In this document: piece by piece, positions 14,401-29,400 of the stretch
How positions within the stretch are numbered: the first letter of the stretch is position 1
How the letters are laid out: each line of letters begins with the position of its first letter
Translations under genes and position numbers: made by a program
The notes under the pieces: generated by a model
The model's database searches: none
The model's input: the letters and a program-made list of their open reading frames with translations, nothing else
Told to the model about the DNA's origin: nothing
Source: Psoroptes ovis
Lineage: Eukaryota; Arthropoda; Arachnida; Sarcoptiformes; Psoroptidae
NCBI GenBank assembly: GCA_002943765.1
Contig: PQWQ01000037.1
Coordinates: 124,001-188,000 of the forward strand
Length of the DNA: 64,000 nt
Direction: 5' to 3'

Positions 14401-17400
14401 TCTTGAATCAACTTGATGAATGTTGAAATTTAAGGGTACATGAATGATCTTATTCTAATATTTTTCTGTACCAAAGATATTTCACCAAGGTGGTCAAATT
14501 CTTCTTGAAATTTTGATTGTTTCAATGATTTTTTAAAATACTCAACTCATTCTATTGGGTATAGGCTATAGGCTTTCGTTTTTCTGGTAGCTTAGACTCT
14601 AAACTTTTGAATTTAACCCAAATATATTCATATATGTCAATGTTAAACTTGTATTTTACTTAAAAGAAAGAATAAAGTCATATCTTTATACAATTAACAA
14701 AGATTAATTCAATTAGACATCAACAATTGATGATGATGTTGAAAGTCCATTTTTTTCCATTGGCTCATTGACATACACAGTGGCGGTTGTGAAAATCACA
14801 GCAGCGTTCATTGAATGTATGTCAATGTGGGGCTATTTAATTAACCCTTAGCACTCGAGGCAGTTACAGCGCAAGCAAGCCAGCAGCTCGACGATTTTTC
14901 TTACTCATGTAAAATGGTGACTGAGGGGCGCCTATCGAGTTGCTACATTACATCTTATGGTGAGTGATGCTCACCGCTCGAGTTTCAAGGGTTAATATGG
15001 AGTGAGCATGATGCTACGACCCGTGACACAAATATATGTCGCGTTTATTCATATGTCTTAAGTTAATTAAGAATTTTGTCGAGCTTTTCCCAAATAAGGC
15101 TTAAAAAGCCGCTGGGACCCGTCTATTGTGTGTAGGGATTTCTTCGAAACTACTGCTTATCGTAAAATCTTATAAACATAAAATATACTTGGTATATATG
15201 CGAAGGATATTGAATAAATTTTGAATGTTCAAATCTCAAATATTGAATTTAAAATGAATAAAATTCATTTTTGGGGCATATGATCTATTTGGCTGTTTCT
15301 CGAAGAGAAAAAAAATGAATTCATTATGTAATGATAATGTTAATGAATTCAATTTTAAAAAAAAAATTTAAAAATTTAATGTTTTGTATTTCTCTTTTTG
15401 ATATTTCATTTGGCAATGTTTCAAAAGGGTTAACCATGAAAGTATCATTGTTGATCTTAATAGTTTTCCCCATATATCTCTTCAACCATGGATTCATTTT
15501 GTCCGGGGTTTTCTGGCTCCACGAATCCTTCGATTCAATCGAAAATTAACAAATAGATTGATTTCCATTCCACATTTACTCGGAACACATGTCGAACATA
15601 CAACTCAATATTTTTGATTGATCCTTGAGAGTAGATCCTCTCTCCAATACTCGATTTCCAAATCCAAAAGTAAAGATTCAATCAAATTGATTAGAAATAT
15701 TATTATTTGAATACATTGTTTGTTTACTTGCTTGGTTTTGATACGAAAATATTTTCTATTTGAAAACCAAGTTTTGACTATATACAAACTTATTTTTTTA
15801 ATATCAATATATTTGTTGTATGTGATTTGAATTGTCAAATCGATTAATAATAATAATAATGTAATTCCATTCTGTTATTTTGTTGATTGATGCTTTCAAC
15901 CCCATAATTTTCTCAAATTTGAAAATTTTCTTAAAGAAAAAATAAAATTCTAAAAAATTCAACTCAACATGTAAATATTCGACGCCCATCACATTTTTCC
16001 CATACAAAATAAACAACACAATTCACATTCACTCAATCAAAATAAATACCATGTCGTTCATCACCCTGTGACAAAGCAAGCAGCCAAAATAATATACAAT
16101 GCTATAAAAGCTTGGAAAAAACTCAAAATTTAAATTTTATTTTTTTAAAAATTTCTTTGGTTGATAAATAAATGAGAGCGAACGGCATTCAATCATCCCA
16201 GTGTCGATATTTTCATTTTTTCATTGATGATGATGGCCTCCAAAACGATGATGTCAGATACATGCACCAAATAGAATTATTATTATTATTATCGAAATAT
16301 ATAAATATACCCACAAGGAACGGTTGAAATTTTTGTATTTTTTTCCGTATTTGACTCCATTGTTTTAAATGGAATTTTTTTTTTGTACAAAATTATTGTT
16401 ATTGTCACACGCACGCACGCATATATTGTTTATTGATTGAACATAGTGAACTATCCAGTGAATGATGATGAGTGAAATGATTTTTCATCCGAAAATTTCA
16501 AAATTAAGAAAAATTTTCTTGGCCAAAAAAAAAAAATAAATTCTTGATGGGCATTTCATCTATATTATATTAGAAAATATTAAATTCTCATCTTAGAAAT
16601 TGGAAATATATTTGATGATTACACAACAACAACAGTAATTTATATTATTGTTGTAATCATTGTTTTGTCCCCGAAAAACAAGCAGAAACCTCGACAAATG
16701 TTGATTAACAAATTCAAAGATTGGAAAATACATTCCCATTGTCATTTCACATCTAATCAAAAAAAAAAATGAGTTTTACACATTCAAATAGGATTCATTG
16801 TTTGTTTAATTATTTATTTTAATAATTCATTTATATTATTAGATTGTTCGAAAAGTTTTTGCCGATTATATCGTAGGGAATTATGAGAAAATCGGCAAGA
16901 ACTTATCGGACAAACTAATATTTTCCATTGAAAATTATCCAATTTTTTTCGATTTATTCGATATTCCATAGCCGATGTATAATCCATCTCTGATAAAAGC
17001 ATCGTTTTCATAATTTATCTTTTTTGAATATTTTCACATAGTTATCATTATCAACTGATTACATTGTGACAAGTTAGTTTTGATTTTTCCAAGTTCATTA
17101 TTTATGAATTTCTTCATATTCGTAGAAAACCCGATTCAATTCAAATATAACCCATTCATTATTTAAATGAAGCCAAAAAAATAAATGAATAAATTTGATC
17201 GAAACTGTCAAATATAACATATTTATTCATAGTAATAAACAAACAAACAAAACAAAAAGTATTTTTGGTTCGAAATTTTGCCATTTTTCAAACCATAATA
17301 AAAACAGATCCATTTTTATATGAACAAATTACATTTACTTGTCATTATTACATTTTACTACTTTGTTCATATGATCATTGAATCAAAATAATGATAATGT

Positions 17401-20400
17401 TGGAAACAAAATAAGAATTGAAATTGAAAATTTTGAAAATTCAACGTCCATTTTTTCGAACGCCCATAATAATTATTTGTCATTCTTCATACGAGGTGGA
17501 CAATTGTTTGTTTGTATTAGCCATTAGATTGTCCGAAAAATTCATTCCACTTAATCACAATAGAGTTCTTCATGAAAATCGGCCAGAACTTTTCGGACAA
17601 CCTAATATATATTTTCATTTCAACTACGACTAATCTATATTATCTGAAAAAAATATGAAATGATTTTAATTTTATTATAACACAAACATTAGTGAAAAAC
17701 ATTTACTCTAAGATTTTTTGTCTTAGAAATTTTCCTGCTTCAATGATTCGAATTCGTTTATAAATACAAATATTAGATTGTCCGGAAAGTTTTTGCCGGT
17801 TATATCGTCGAAAATAATTGGAAAATCGGCCAAAACTTTTAGAGCATCCTAATATATTGATTATTATTTGTGCTGTCGTTTTTTGTTGTTGTCAATGACG
17901 ATGATGATTGTATTGGTATGTGTTTTATTTACAAAGTCTTCAAGATGTGATATCTTGGGCCCATTTAAGATTTTACTTGGTCATGGCTTTGTTTGTTTGT
18001 TTTTTAAATTCATTCAATTCAATGAACATGTTGATGATGATGATCCTTCATGTTCATTATTATTTGAAATTATTGAAATTTTTGGGGCTATTATTATTAC
18101 TTCATATGAGCTTCATTGAAATTAAATTTTTTTCACTTTCTTAACTACTATTTTGCTTGTGTATTTGCTATATATTTTCATAATGTTGATGTATTATGTG
18201 CTTTCAATTTCATTTTCATTTTTATCATAATAATCATTATTATTATTATGATTGAAAAACAATGATAATAATTTTTTATTTTCAAAACAAAAAGCAGCCC
18301 AAAACATAAAATTTGTATATTTCGGGTTGTCCGAAAAGTTCTGGCCGATTTTCATGAGCAACTCTATCCATTAAGCGTAATGAACTTTTCGGACAGCACA
18401 ACTATTTAATGATATATTAAACATTATTTTTTTATTATTGATAAAATCATCATTTATCTGATTATTCCAAGAATTATTGAAAAAAAACAAGGAAAACATG
18501 CAGAAACAATCATGGCCCAACAACACAAACAACTTTTGCAAGACCCTTTACACATATAAAAATCAATTGAAAATGATTAATAAATGCCATATACACATTT
18601 TCTTGTTTTGTTGAATTATTTGAAAAATAAAGAAAAACATACAAAACTCTTAAATTGAAATGGAACAAGACTGAAATAGAAGAAAAAAAAAGTTAATGAT
18701 CCTTGAAAGAGAAGAATAAGTTGATATTGAGTGTATGTGTGTGTGCGAGTATGTGAATGATCCATAGTCAAGTTCCTTAGTTTTTAAGAATAATGTCGAA
18801 AGGATGATGCGTCTATTCAAATATTTTCATCATTTAATCTGGTCTGAATTTGGTTTAGAAAATATTTGAAATGAAATTTGAAAAAATCATTTCAATTCAA
18901 AATTATCAATGTTCAATTAGATCATGTTTCTATCCATATTTACCTGTTGCAAATGTTTATATTGACCAATTTATTTTTGTCGAAGAAATTCAATTCTATC
19001 TCTAAGAAATTTCGATGAATGTCCTAAAAGTTTTTGCCGATTTACTAATTGAAAAACATGGGAAAAATCGGCAAAAACTTTTCGGACAATCCAACAATGA
19101 GTTGTCTCATGAGAGAACCTCGAATATATGAATTTTCAGTAAAATTTCCCATCCCTTCATTCCTTCATCTCATTCAGCCACACATGAAAATGTCTTAGCT
19201 CAAAAAAAAAAATTCTTAGATAATTTATCTGTGTTCATGGTCCACTTGTGTCGTTTTATTCGCTCAGGATAATGATAACAAAATGACCAAATAAATGGGT
19301 AAAAAATTTAAATTTCAGTTAGTCATAAATGATTAGGTAACTATAGATTCAAATTGCAAAAATAGAAGCATTTATGATGATGATAAACATATTTTATTCA
19401 CATTGTTTATTCAACAATAATATTCTAGTCTTATGAATAGGTATTTTTGATCGTATTTGACTTGTTTTGATGATTGGCAATTTTGGTTGTTGTTGTTGTA
19501 AATCAATGTTCAATTGTAATTCATTGAATTTTGCTCGATTTTTTTTCGTATTAATTTGCCCTGTTTTCGGGCCTATAGCCTTTGCTGGTTTTAATAATTT
19601 TTAATGATGTTTTTCTGCTGCTGCTGTTTATTTTCAATGAAAAACTTTCATGATTCAAAATACTATGACCATTTTCATGATTTGGATGTTTACATCTTGA
19701 ACAAATTCGCATCGAATTCATTGGTGTTGTTTTCCTGTGCTGTTCCATATAATTGTTTTTCTTATTGTTCAATGACAACGATAATGGAGATGATGCTTTA
19801 CACGAAAATCTTGAAATAAATTTCTTAGTTTTAATCAAAACATCTGTTAATAATGTTGATTTTGACGATGTTTTAATTTTATGGCTTAGATTTGTTGTTG
19901 TTGTTGTTGTTGTCGTCGAATGTTTGGCTGCTAACCATTCGCTATCATCATTCAATTTTCTTAAAGTTTTTGTTTTAGTTCTCGAAATCATTGCACTTAA
20001 GATTTGCAGGAAACAAATGAACGAAATTAGATCAAAGTTTTTCAAATTAAATGAAAAAAAACAAATAATTTAAATAATTTCTTTGAATTCTAAATAATTT
20101 CTTAGAATTCCAAAAAAAATAAATTATAAGTTTTTAAAATAATTCTAGAATTTTTGTTTTCCTTAAATGTATTCCCGGTTTCGGGGGCCCTAAATCAAAA
20201 TCATTGTTTTGGGTATTTTTTATTATTATTATAATCATTTTTTGTTCGATAATTCGATGATTGCAAGGAAAATATTTGTTCAATATTTTCTTCTAACCAT
20301 ATTGCTTCTCTGCAATGATTATATGATCGAATCGAATTATGTCTAATTAATAATTAATGAGCGATGACAACAAAAGACAAAGCGAGAGAGAAAATAATGA

Positions 20401-23400
20401 AAAATTTATTCTTATTCATTCATTCACATTCATTTGATTTGATTCGATGAAAAAGCTAGTTATTATCGCACCACACACCACGAAAAATTCTGAGCTAAAA
20501 TTTTTGATTATTTAATTCTTTTTTTTTTTTGTTTACAAACAAAGACAAAATTATAAATTATTCATAATAATTATTATTTAGGTTGTCCGAAAAGTTTTCA
20601 GCCGATTTTCTAATAATTTTCTACGATATAATCGGCAAAAACTTTGAGGACAATCTAATATTATTATTATTATGACAATAATAATAATAATCAGAATTAA
20701 ATCAGTTAGCTTCACTGCACATATTATTTCATGTAGATGCATTCATTTTTTGAATTTAGTACTACTTTATTCTGTGGTCAACAAAACAAAACAAAAATGT
20801 TCCAAGATCTTAAACAGAGAAAGGAAGAACAAAGAAATTCAAGAGATAGCGTCTTATTTGTTTGCGGTTATCTTTCGTGAAGAAAATTTTATTTTCTTAG
20901 AAATATAAAAAATGTTTTTTTCGAGACTTCTAATCAATTCCATTTAATGTTTCATTATCATCATTTAAACATTGTTGGTTTGGTTATTTTATTTTTTCGT
21001 TGTTGTAAATTCAACGAAAATGAATCACGCTTGAAATATCATGATCATAATGATACTCTTTGTGCTAGACATATATTAAATACCTATCAAACTATTATTA
21101 TTATATGAAATATTAGGTTGTCCGAAAAGTTGCTGCCGATTATATCGTGAGGATTTATGAGAAAATCGGCAAGAACTTATCGGACAACCTAATACAACAT
21201 CAATGGCAAAACATTTTTTCAAGTCATTATCATCATTATAACATCCGTCTCGTTTATTTTCATTTTTTCTCTTAGAATTTGATTTTCGGCTTAAAATCTG
21301 TACAGAATTCGTAACATGTATAACATATATAACAACCAGGAACCTGTTTATTTACTAAATTTACCGAGTAAAAATAACCAAGTTTATTAATTTGGCTTTT
21401 TTCAAATTTTGTAGTTGAGTGTATTTTATCAACATTGTTTACTGTGTTGAATGGAATAATTATGATCATAATAATGATAAAATAGTAATGGACATCATCA
21501 TAAAAAATCATTCACAAACACAACAATAACAATAATGATGATGATATTAATGGTAAAAACTATAGACCAGTCATTCTCAACTTTTTGTTGCGGCACACTG
21601 AATAGCCAGGAATAGCCTTTATTTCCAGAAATTTGTTGCGGCACACACCAACAGTAAAAAGGAATGAGTTAGATTTTTGAAATTTCTAAAATTTGACGAA
21701 ACACTAAAATGTCGCGGAAAACACTGGTTGAGAATGACTGAATGTCTAAACTATAGACAATACAATATAATGTCTTTTTGTGGTGGTGTGTGAAGTTGTG
21801 CAGAAAATATCAACAAGAAAAAAAAAATAATGAAAATTTTAATTCAAAATTCAAGTCTCGAATTCATATTGTCTTTAGACAATATGAATTGAAGAGAGAG
21901 AGCATATACACACATTGACATATCATTGAATTCAATGTTCAAATTTTTTCCAGGGAAATATGAAATGAAATTCCAAAAAATGAAAAAATGAAAAACTATT
22001 AAATAAATCAGGTTCGAATGATGATGATGACGAGCAGCAGCCAAAATGGAATTTTCAAAATTTTCAAAAGAAAAAATAAAAAAGAAAGTTTACCTCTCAT
22101 ATTCCATATATTCTCAGTTAATTCATTCATTCATTTCATATTTATTTATGTGAATGTATTCCATCAATGAATGTAATATTCGTGAAAGTAAAGTATTTTC
22201 ATCTCTTACTATTATTACACAACTCATGAATTTAAATATATTTGAATATAAATAGGTTGTACAATAAGTTCTTACCGTTTTTTCGAATGAAAAAAATTCA
22301 AAAAACGGTAAGAACTTATGGGACAACAACCCATTGAAACATATATGAATTTCGAAATTTACAATTTTTATCCATTATGAATGAATGGAGTAATCATTAA
22401 GAATTCATTCACTTTCAAAAATGAAAATCCTATTTTTTTTCTTGTTTCTGCATATGTTTGTTTGAGAGCATGTATGATGATGAATCTGAATTCGACGATT
22501 CGAATGTGAGAATTCATGATGAATGATGATGACACCTTCCACCTCTTAACTCAATTCTCTATTTGGTTTCTTATGCTTTTCAATTGTTTTTTTTTTTTTT
22601 TTTTTTTGTTCATTTCATTTTAATACTTTAAATTTTAAAAATTGAATAAATAAAATGAATGAATATCTTCTTAGATTCAACGGGAAATTGCATTTTTATA
22701 AAAAGAATGGGGAAAAAATTTATATTTTTCATAAAATTCTCTGAAATTTTTTTCGAAAATTCATTTCTCAACCAGGAATATTAGTTGAATGAATGAAATT
22801 GAAAATATAATGATGAAATTTTCTATCTCTCTCCCATTCAATACCAATTTAATAATGAATTCAATGATGGATTAGTTGTTTGTTATTCATTCGGTTTCTT
22901 CTGGTTAGTCATAAGTTTTTATATTTGTTTGTGTTTTCGACTCTGCGTTTCTCATTCAAAAAAAAAAAAAAAATGTTAATAATATTAGATTGTCCAATGA
23001 GTTCTTGCCGATTTTCTCATCATTTCCCTACGATATAATCGGCAAAAACTTTTCGGACAGCCTAATAATAAAGATAATGATTGTTTGAATGTATTCAATG
23101 AACATAAATTGATCGAATTTTTTTCTTTGTTTTGTTCAAACAATTCCATATTTGAAAAAGTAATGATTAATAATTTTGTATGAAATGAATTGTACATTTT
23201 TCTGCTCTTTTTTCCTGTCAAATTGATTTGCCTAATGCATTTGCATTTATTCATAATCTTATTAATAATCGCGAATATGCATATGAATTTAAACAAAAAT
23301 GTAAAACTTGGTCATTATTAGCATCATGAAAATCTATGATTTAATATTTGATTTCAATTATTAAATTCAAATGGCTCGATGATATGTGTAAACAAAACAT

Positions 23401-26400
23401 ATGCAGATCAATGATGGAAAAATCAATGAGCATAATTGAAAAATAGCAAAAATGACCAGTAAATATTTGTTTGTTGTTGGTCATTGCGGCCTCAATTTCT
23501 TACGAAATTCATGTAAACAATACGTTTATTTTAATGAATGAATCTTTTATGAAAATATAAACACACATATCAGCCCAGAATATAAGAAGAAAAAAAAGTC
23601 ATACAATCATTTATCATAGCGGAATTATTATCATTATCATTATTATTTATTTAAGAAATATGAAAAAAGAAAATATATGAAAAACTTTCATTTATATTAT
23701 TCCATTCAAAAATAATAATAATAATGAAAGTCCATGAAGTGTAATTCATACATTTATATGGGTATTAACTCCATTTTTTATCATTTCATTTCATTCATTC
23801 ATTTTCAATTCATTCATTCAATTTAGATTCACATATATTCCATCCTAAAATGCTTTTGACTAATGAATAAATGAATGAAAGCGAGCGAGAATCTGCTGTT
23901 CTCTTTGATTCTATGGTCAATACGCTGCTTTTGGTTTTTGTTCAATTTCATAATTTATAATTGTCATATAGAATATGTTTGATTGAAAAATATAAAGCGT
24001 TATCAAGCTGTACATTGATATATTTATATTCAGTTTAATGATAAATTGAAAATTTTGTCAAAAATAAAAAATAATAATAATTTAAAAAGTAATTATTCTG
24101 ATAATAATATATCATCAAACATATACATATATAAATATTAGATTGTCCGCAAAGTTCTTGCCGATTTTCCAATGATTTTCTACGATATAACCGGCAAGAA
24201 CTTATGGGACAATCCAATAAATATGACCACAAAAAAAATCTTGTTCATATTTTGCCAATGTTTGTCTCTGAATTTTGTCTTCTTCTTATGTTTACCCTTG
24301 AAATGTCAATTCGTTTTATTTATATTCGTGATTAGAATTGAATTTGGCCTCCGAAAAATAGAAAACAATCATCAAATGAATGATAATCTTTACAATGACA
24401 AAAAACAATTTTGTTATTTGAAAATATAATCATGACACTGACATTCATTTATATATATTGAATTATTGGAGTATGTGTATGCACCTCGATGCTTGAAACT
24501 ATGTTTCAATCTTGTCTGTGAAAATTGTATTCATATTTATTATAATGAATATAATACAATAACACATATTCCACATAATCATTTCAGTCTTTATTTGACT
24601 ATTATACTTTCTTAATTTCTGCTGATGATTCTTCTTCTTGAAAATTAACAATTCACCTTGATTTAAAAGTTTAAAAGCACTCTCAAAACGCCATTTTTAA
24701 TGAAAATGAGTCCATGTATTTCATTGATCAAATGAATTGAATCTGGTTTTCTTGGATATTTATTTATTTTCTCCAGAATTGTCGATTCAATCAACGATTT
24801 CGATTTTCGAAATTAAAATTGGATGCAAAAACGACCCATATTTTTTTTCAAAGCCAGATGTGTTATCTCATTTGTTTTTTTTTTTTTTTTTTTTTGGGCC
24901 CATTCGGGATAATAATCTTGGGATTATTTGTTTTTCATTATTTTCATTAAAATACAAAAATGAAATGAAAGATAGATGTTTCTTATATGATCATCATCAT
25001 CATCATTATTATTATTATTTATTATCGAACCCCTGAAATATATATATATCTTTCAAATATAAATCACATGCTGTGAATTTAATTTTTTTAAGGCTATCCT
25101 GTTTTTCAAGTTGATTCGCATATTTCGATTCTCGAAAATTTCAATTGTACCAGAATTATGGCCATTATTATTGTTGTTGTTGTTGTTCATTTCATACTTG
25201 ATTTTATGTGTAATATTAATATTGAAAACTTGAAAAACAGAAAAAAAAATTCAATGATCTTATTGCATCAAAATGGTATATAACATTTAAAAATATATTT
25301 ATTTAATAATGATGATTATCAGAATTTCAGAATTTGATTTGATCAATTCATCTGTTATTTGTATTTTGGATTTATATATATTAGATTCTAGCATTCCACT
25401 GATATTATTAATTTTCAAAAATAAATAAATTTATCTCCGTATCAATTCTATTAATAACCATTGAACCTCTCGTATCCATTCAAAATTAACCTGATAAACA
25501 TGTTTAATCTTGAAAATTGAATTCATTTTTCGCCTGTTATGTTGATAAATTGACCAAAATTTAAAATTTATTTTTTGTTCAGTTGCTTAAAATATTTCTT
25601 TAAAAAAAAACAGACATTCTTTGTACATTTGAAAAATTATGTAAATTATCAAATATTATTCTGTGTGTTTGATATTGATTTGATGTGCACTATGAATGCA
25701 CCAACAAATTTTTATCATCATCGTTTTCAACATTTAAATTTCGGCATAAAAATTTTTCTAATTTTTTCTCTTCTTATCTTGTATATTTTCACATAAATGA
25801 ATACAGAATTAGAGAATTAGACAATGAAACTTAATAAATGACAAAAAATTTCTTTTTTAATATTAAGTTGTCCGGAAAGTTTTGGCCGATTATTATGTCA
25901 GCAACTCTATTCGATTAAGCCGAATAAACTTTTCGAACAACAATCTAAATATTATTAATATCAACTTGCTCATCATCATCCTGATGATCTAGCAGCACTA
26001 ATCAGCATAATAATAAAGGAATTATTTTATTTTAAAGCAGTGAATTCAATTTTATATTCTTATTCAAAAAATGAAAAAAAAAATATTAATACTAATGACA
26101 AAATCCATTCATTGTTATCGATTTTTAGCTGTTTTATATTTCCACCAGAAATTTTTTCTTAAATTTTGAATTTAAATAGAAAAAATGAAATTTGTCTCTG
26201 AAAAAATAGTGAATCGTGAATCACATTCAACGGGAATTTCATTATTTCGCTCAGGCTCTGTGTTATTGCTTATTATTTTCGGAGAAATTCTCCAAAATTT
26301 TGTGGCTTTTCATTATGAATTATTATTATTATTAGGTTGTCCGAAAAATTTTTGCCGATTATATCGTAGCAAAAATCATTCGAAAATTGGCAAAAACTTA

Positions 26401-29400
26401 TGGGACAATCTAATATTATTATTATTATTATCATAATCTAATCATAGAATCTTAATTAAATAATTGTAAAATATGAATGAAATGAATGAGAATAATCATA
26501 TATTTCAATGAAATATTTATGCACACACACACGCATATAAATTTCATTTCAATTTTGATTTGTTTTTGTTTTTTTTTCGGCTTCAAATATAATCACAATC
26601 AATGATTTTGACATTTTATAAAGGGTAACCTAGAATAGCGGCCCCTGGAAAAAAATCAGAATAAAAGTTATCGCATCATGTTTTTGGTCAATAGAGATGA
26701 AAAAAAGTCAATTATGGTCATCTCCAATTCTTGACCCTTCCGGTCCAAAAAGGGGGTCAAAAGTCAATAATTGCTATATCTCGGCCGTTTTAAGAGGTGA
26801 ACTCTCAATTTTTTCAATAATTAAAGATTATCTAGCTATTAATCATTGGTGAAAATATCATTGCTTAACACGATCGAGAAACCGAAATATATCCATTTGA
26901 AGTTACCATTGTCATTATCATATGGGCTGCCAGTTGACGTGTACACGTCAAAACTGAAGTGCTCGGTGATTCGCTCAACAACTGTCGCATTTAACACAAG
27001 TATTTCCATGTTCATCATCAATTGATGACCATTTAAGCCCAAGCATAACCATTTAATGACATTTTGGCAGCCACAGGACATAAACCACCATCTAACAGCC
27101 ACCATATATTATCTAAAATATATATCTACAAAAATATTAACAAGAAATATTCAAAAAAAAAAAAAAAAAAAAAATAAGAAAGAAAAATTAGGATAAATCA
27201 CTCTTTGATATCACTTTCATCATCATCAAAAACGATCGGACCGCTATGATCGAAGATGTTTTTCAGAGCCTCAGCTGGCAGGAATCTACGGTTCTCGTAC
27301 TTGCCATAACTTAGATAATATATTAGAGCTGAAACATGTGAACACGAACCAATGGTTCGGTTCCCGATGGCACAAGTACAATAATGGCCTAATATTGAAT
27401 CAAGTTCATGGCCATTCGGTTGATATTTTACACAAACCCGGTAGGCCTTTTAATTGATATGTCTCGATCGAACCCATCGAATCAAAGACATATCACCCAA
27501 CATTTTTTCTACGAGCAATTGATCATGGTCTGATAGCATTTCTCCCAGGTATGTTATCGATTGTGACAGTTGATATGACCCAGTGAAAAACATTATCAAT
27601 AGTTCGAGTGAGAATTGTGGAAAATCTGCAAGATCATTGCTCCATGTGTTGATAAATATGTTTTTTTATAATTGAGATTATTATCTATAACATATTGACC
27701 AAGATCGTTGTTGGTTAAATTCATTTTAAACATTCGCAGCACAATTACATCAACATTGTCCTTATCGCTCGTATATCGCTTACAAAAATTGTTCACCAGA
27801 TAGCAAGCTATTCTGCAATACGTCGATGCTTTTGACAGCGATTGATTCAGAAAATGGTGGTGTAGAAGCTTATATTTTTGTGCTATGACTCCATGCACTG
27901 CTTCTACTGGCCAACGGATTTTGGTAACAAAGCGTAAATGATTCGATTCAGTTGTTGTTAATTGATTCCGTTGGCCTTTCAATGCTGGCATCATTACCTG
28001 ATATTAATATCATTACATGAAGTTGAACCAACAATAGCCCAAAATATCATAGACTTAGAAATACTTGTGTTAAATACGACAGTTGTTGAGCGAATCACCG
28101 AGCACTTCAGTTTTGACGTGTACACGTCAACTGGCAGCCCATATGATAATGACAATGGTAACTTCAAATGGATATATTTCGGTTTCTCGATCGTGTTAAG
28201 CAATGATATTTTCACCAATGATTATTAGCTAGATAATCTTTAATTATTGAAAAAATTGAGAGTTCACCTCTTAAAACGGCCGAGATATAGCAATTATTGA
28301 CTTTTGACCCCCTTTTTGGACAGGAAGGGTCAAGAATTGGAGATGACCATAATTGACTTTTTTTCATCTCTATTGACCAAAAACATGATGCGATAACTTT
28401 CATTCTGATTTTTTTCCAGGGGCCGCATCACTCTATGTTATTAAAGGAAACCCTTTTGGTAAATTTATTTCTAATGTGTACATCCATATCATTAAATAAG
28501 TACACAAATAATCACCATTTCTGATATATGAATTGACTATTTTGAAATAAAATAAATAAAATGTCTGATTTATCGATTTCATATTAATTCGTCATACTTT
28601 TTCATTATTCATTGAATGTTTGATGACACAAACACTAAATAAAATGTCGCTACCACATTCTCATATTGAACAAACATCCCAAACAGACGACACTATAACT
28701 ATTCGGAAAAATCTTATATGTGAAAAGAAACATTGAAATATATGAATGAATTTATCATATCATATATTCAAATATCATAGAAAATGCATAGATCATAAAT
28801 GGAGAAACATAAATTTTCCAATGTTTTCTCAAAAACAAACAGACAAACAAATTCAAACAATAAAAATGATGAATGCCTCATGTGTATCATCATCATCAAT
28901 TTATTGAATTTTAATTTATTCATTTCATCCCATTTGAATTATTATTATTATCATCATTTGACAATTGTTATTTTGATTATTTGGCTAAAAATCAGTAAAA
29001 ATAAACCAAAAAATACAGCGCAAAATGTCACACTGATACACTGATTGTTATGTTTGAATGTGAAATGTTCACAAATGATAATGTGAAATCGATTTTTTTT
29101 TCGTTCACAATCGAGATTTTCGTACAAATTATTTCCCTATATCGAATGTAATATGGATCGATAATATGAAAAATTACCTGAATTTTCGCGAATCCATGAT
29201 TATTTAATATTAAAATGATTCGAATTGATGAATTTACAAAAAAAAAAAAAAATTGATCGATTTTGAAATGAAATTCGTTTTCATGGTAGATTTAGGGCTT
29301 AGGATATCTTTTGGATGCTTAAATTCGTTGTTATGATTGAATTCAATTCTGACATTCATCATTCAATTATTGTTCATGTTCTATAAACCCTTTTCATATT

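Noticed and set aside
17868..18144. Two overlapping ~80-codon plus-strand ORFs with hydrophobic starts
   Set aside because: Hydrophobic residues are expected from T-rich DNA; neither frame has motif or splice support, and two frames compete over the same bases.
19753..20073. 106-codon plus-strand ORF with a Val run
   Set aside because: The Val run is the antisense of the Thr run in the minus-strand secreted-protein candidate, which has better features.
27009..28054. LTR retrotransposon interpretation of the 26.6-28.5 kb element
   Set aside because: The long repeats are inverted, not direct, and the encoded remnant is a DDE transposase without reverse transcriptase.
26839..28228. Two similar ORFs of 88 codons in the fold-back arms as a duplicated gene
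   Set aside because: They are the same inverted repeat read outward; each joins unrelated sequence at the arm edge and no protein motif is visible.
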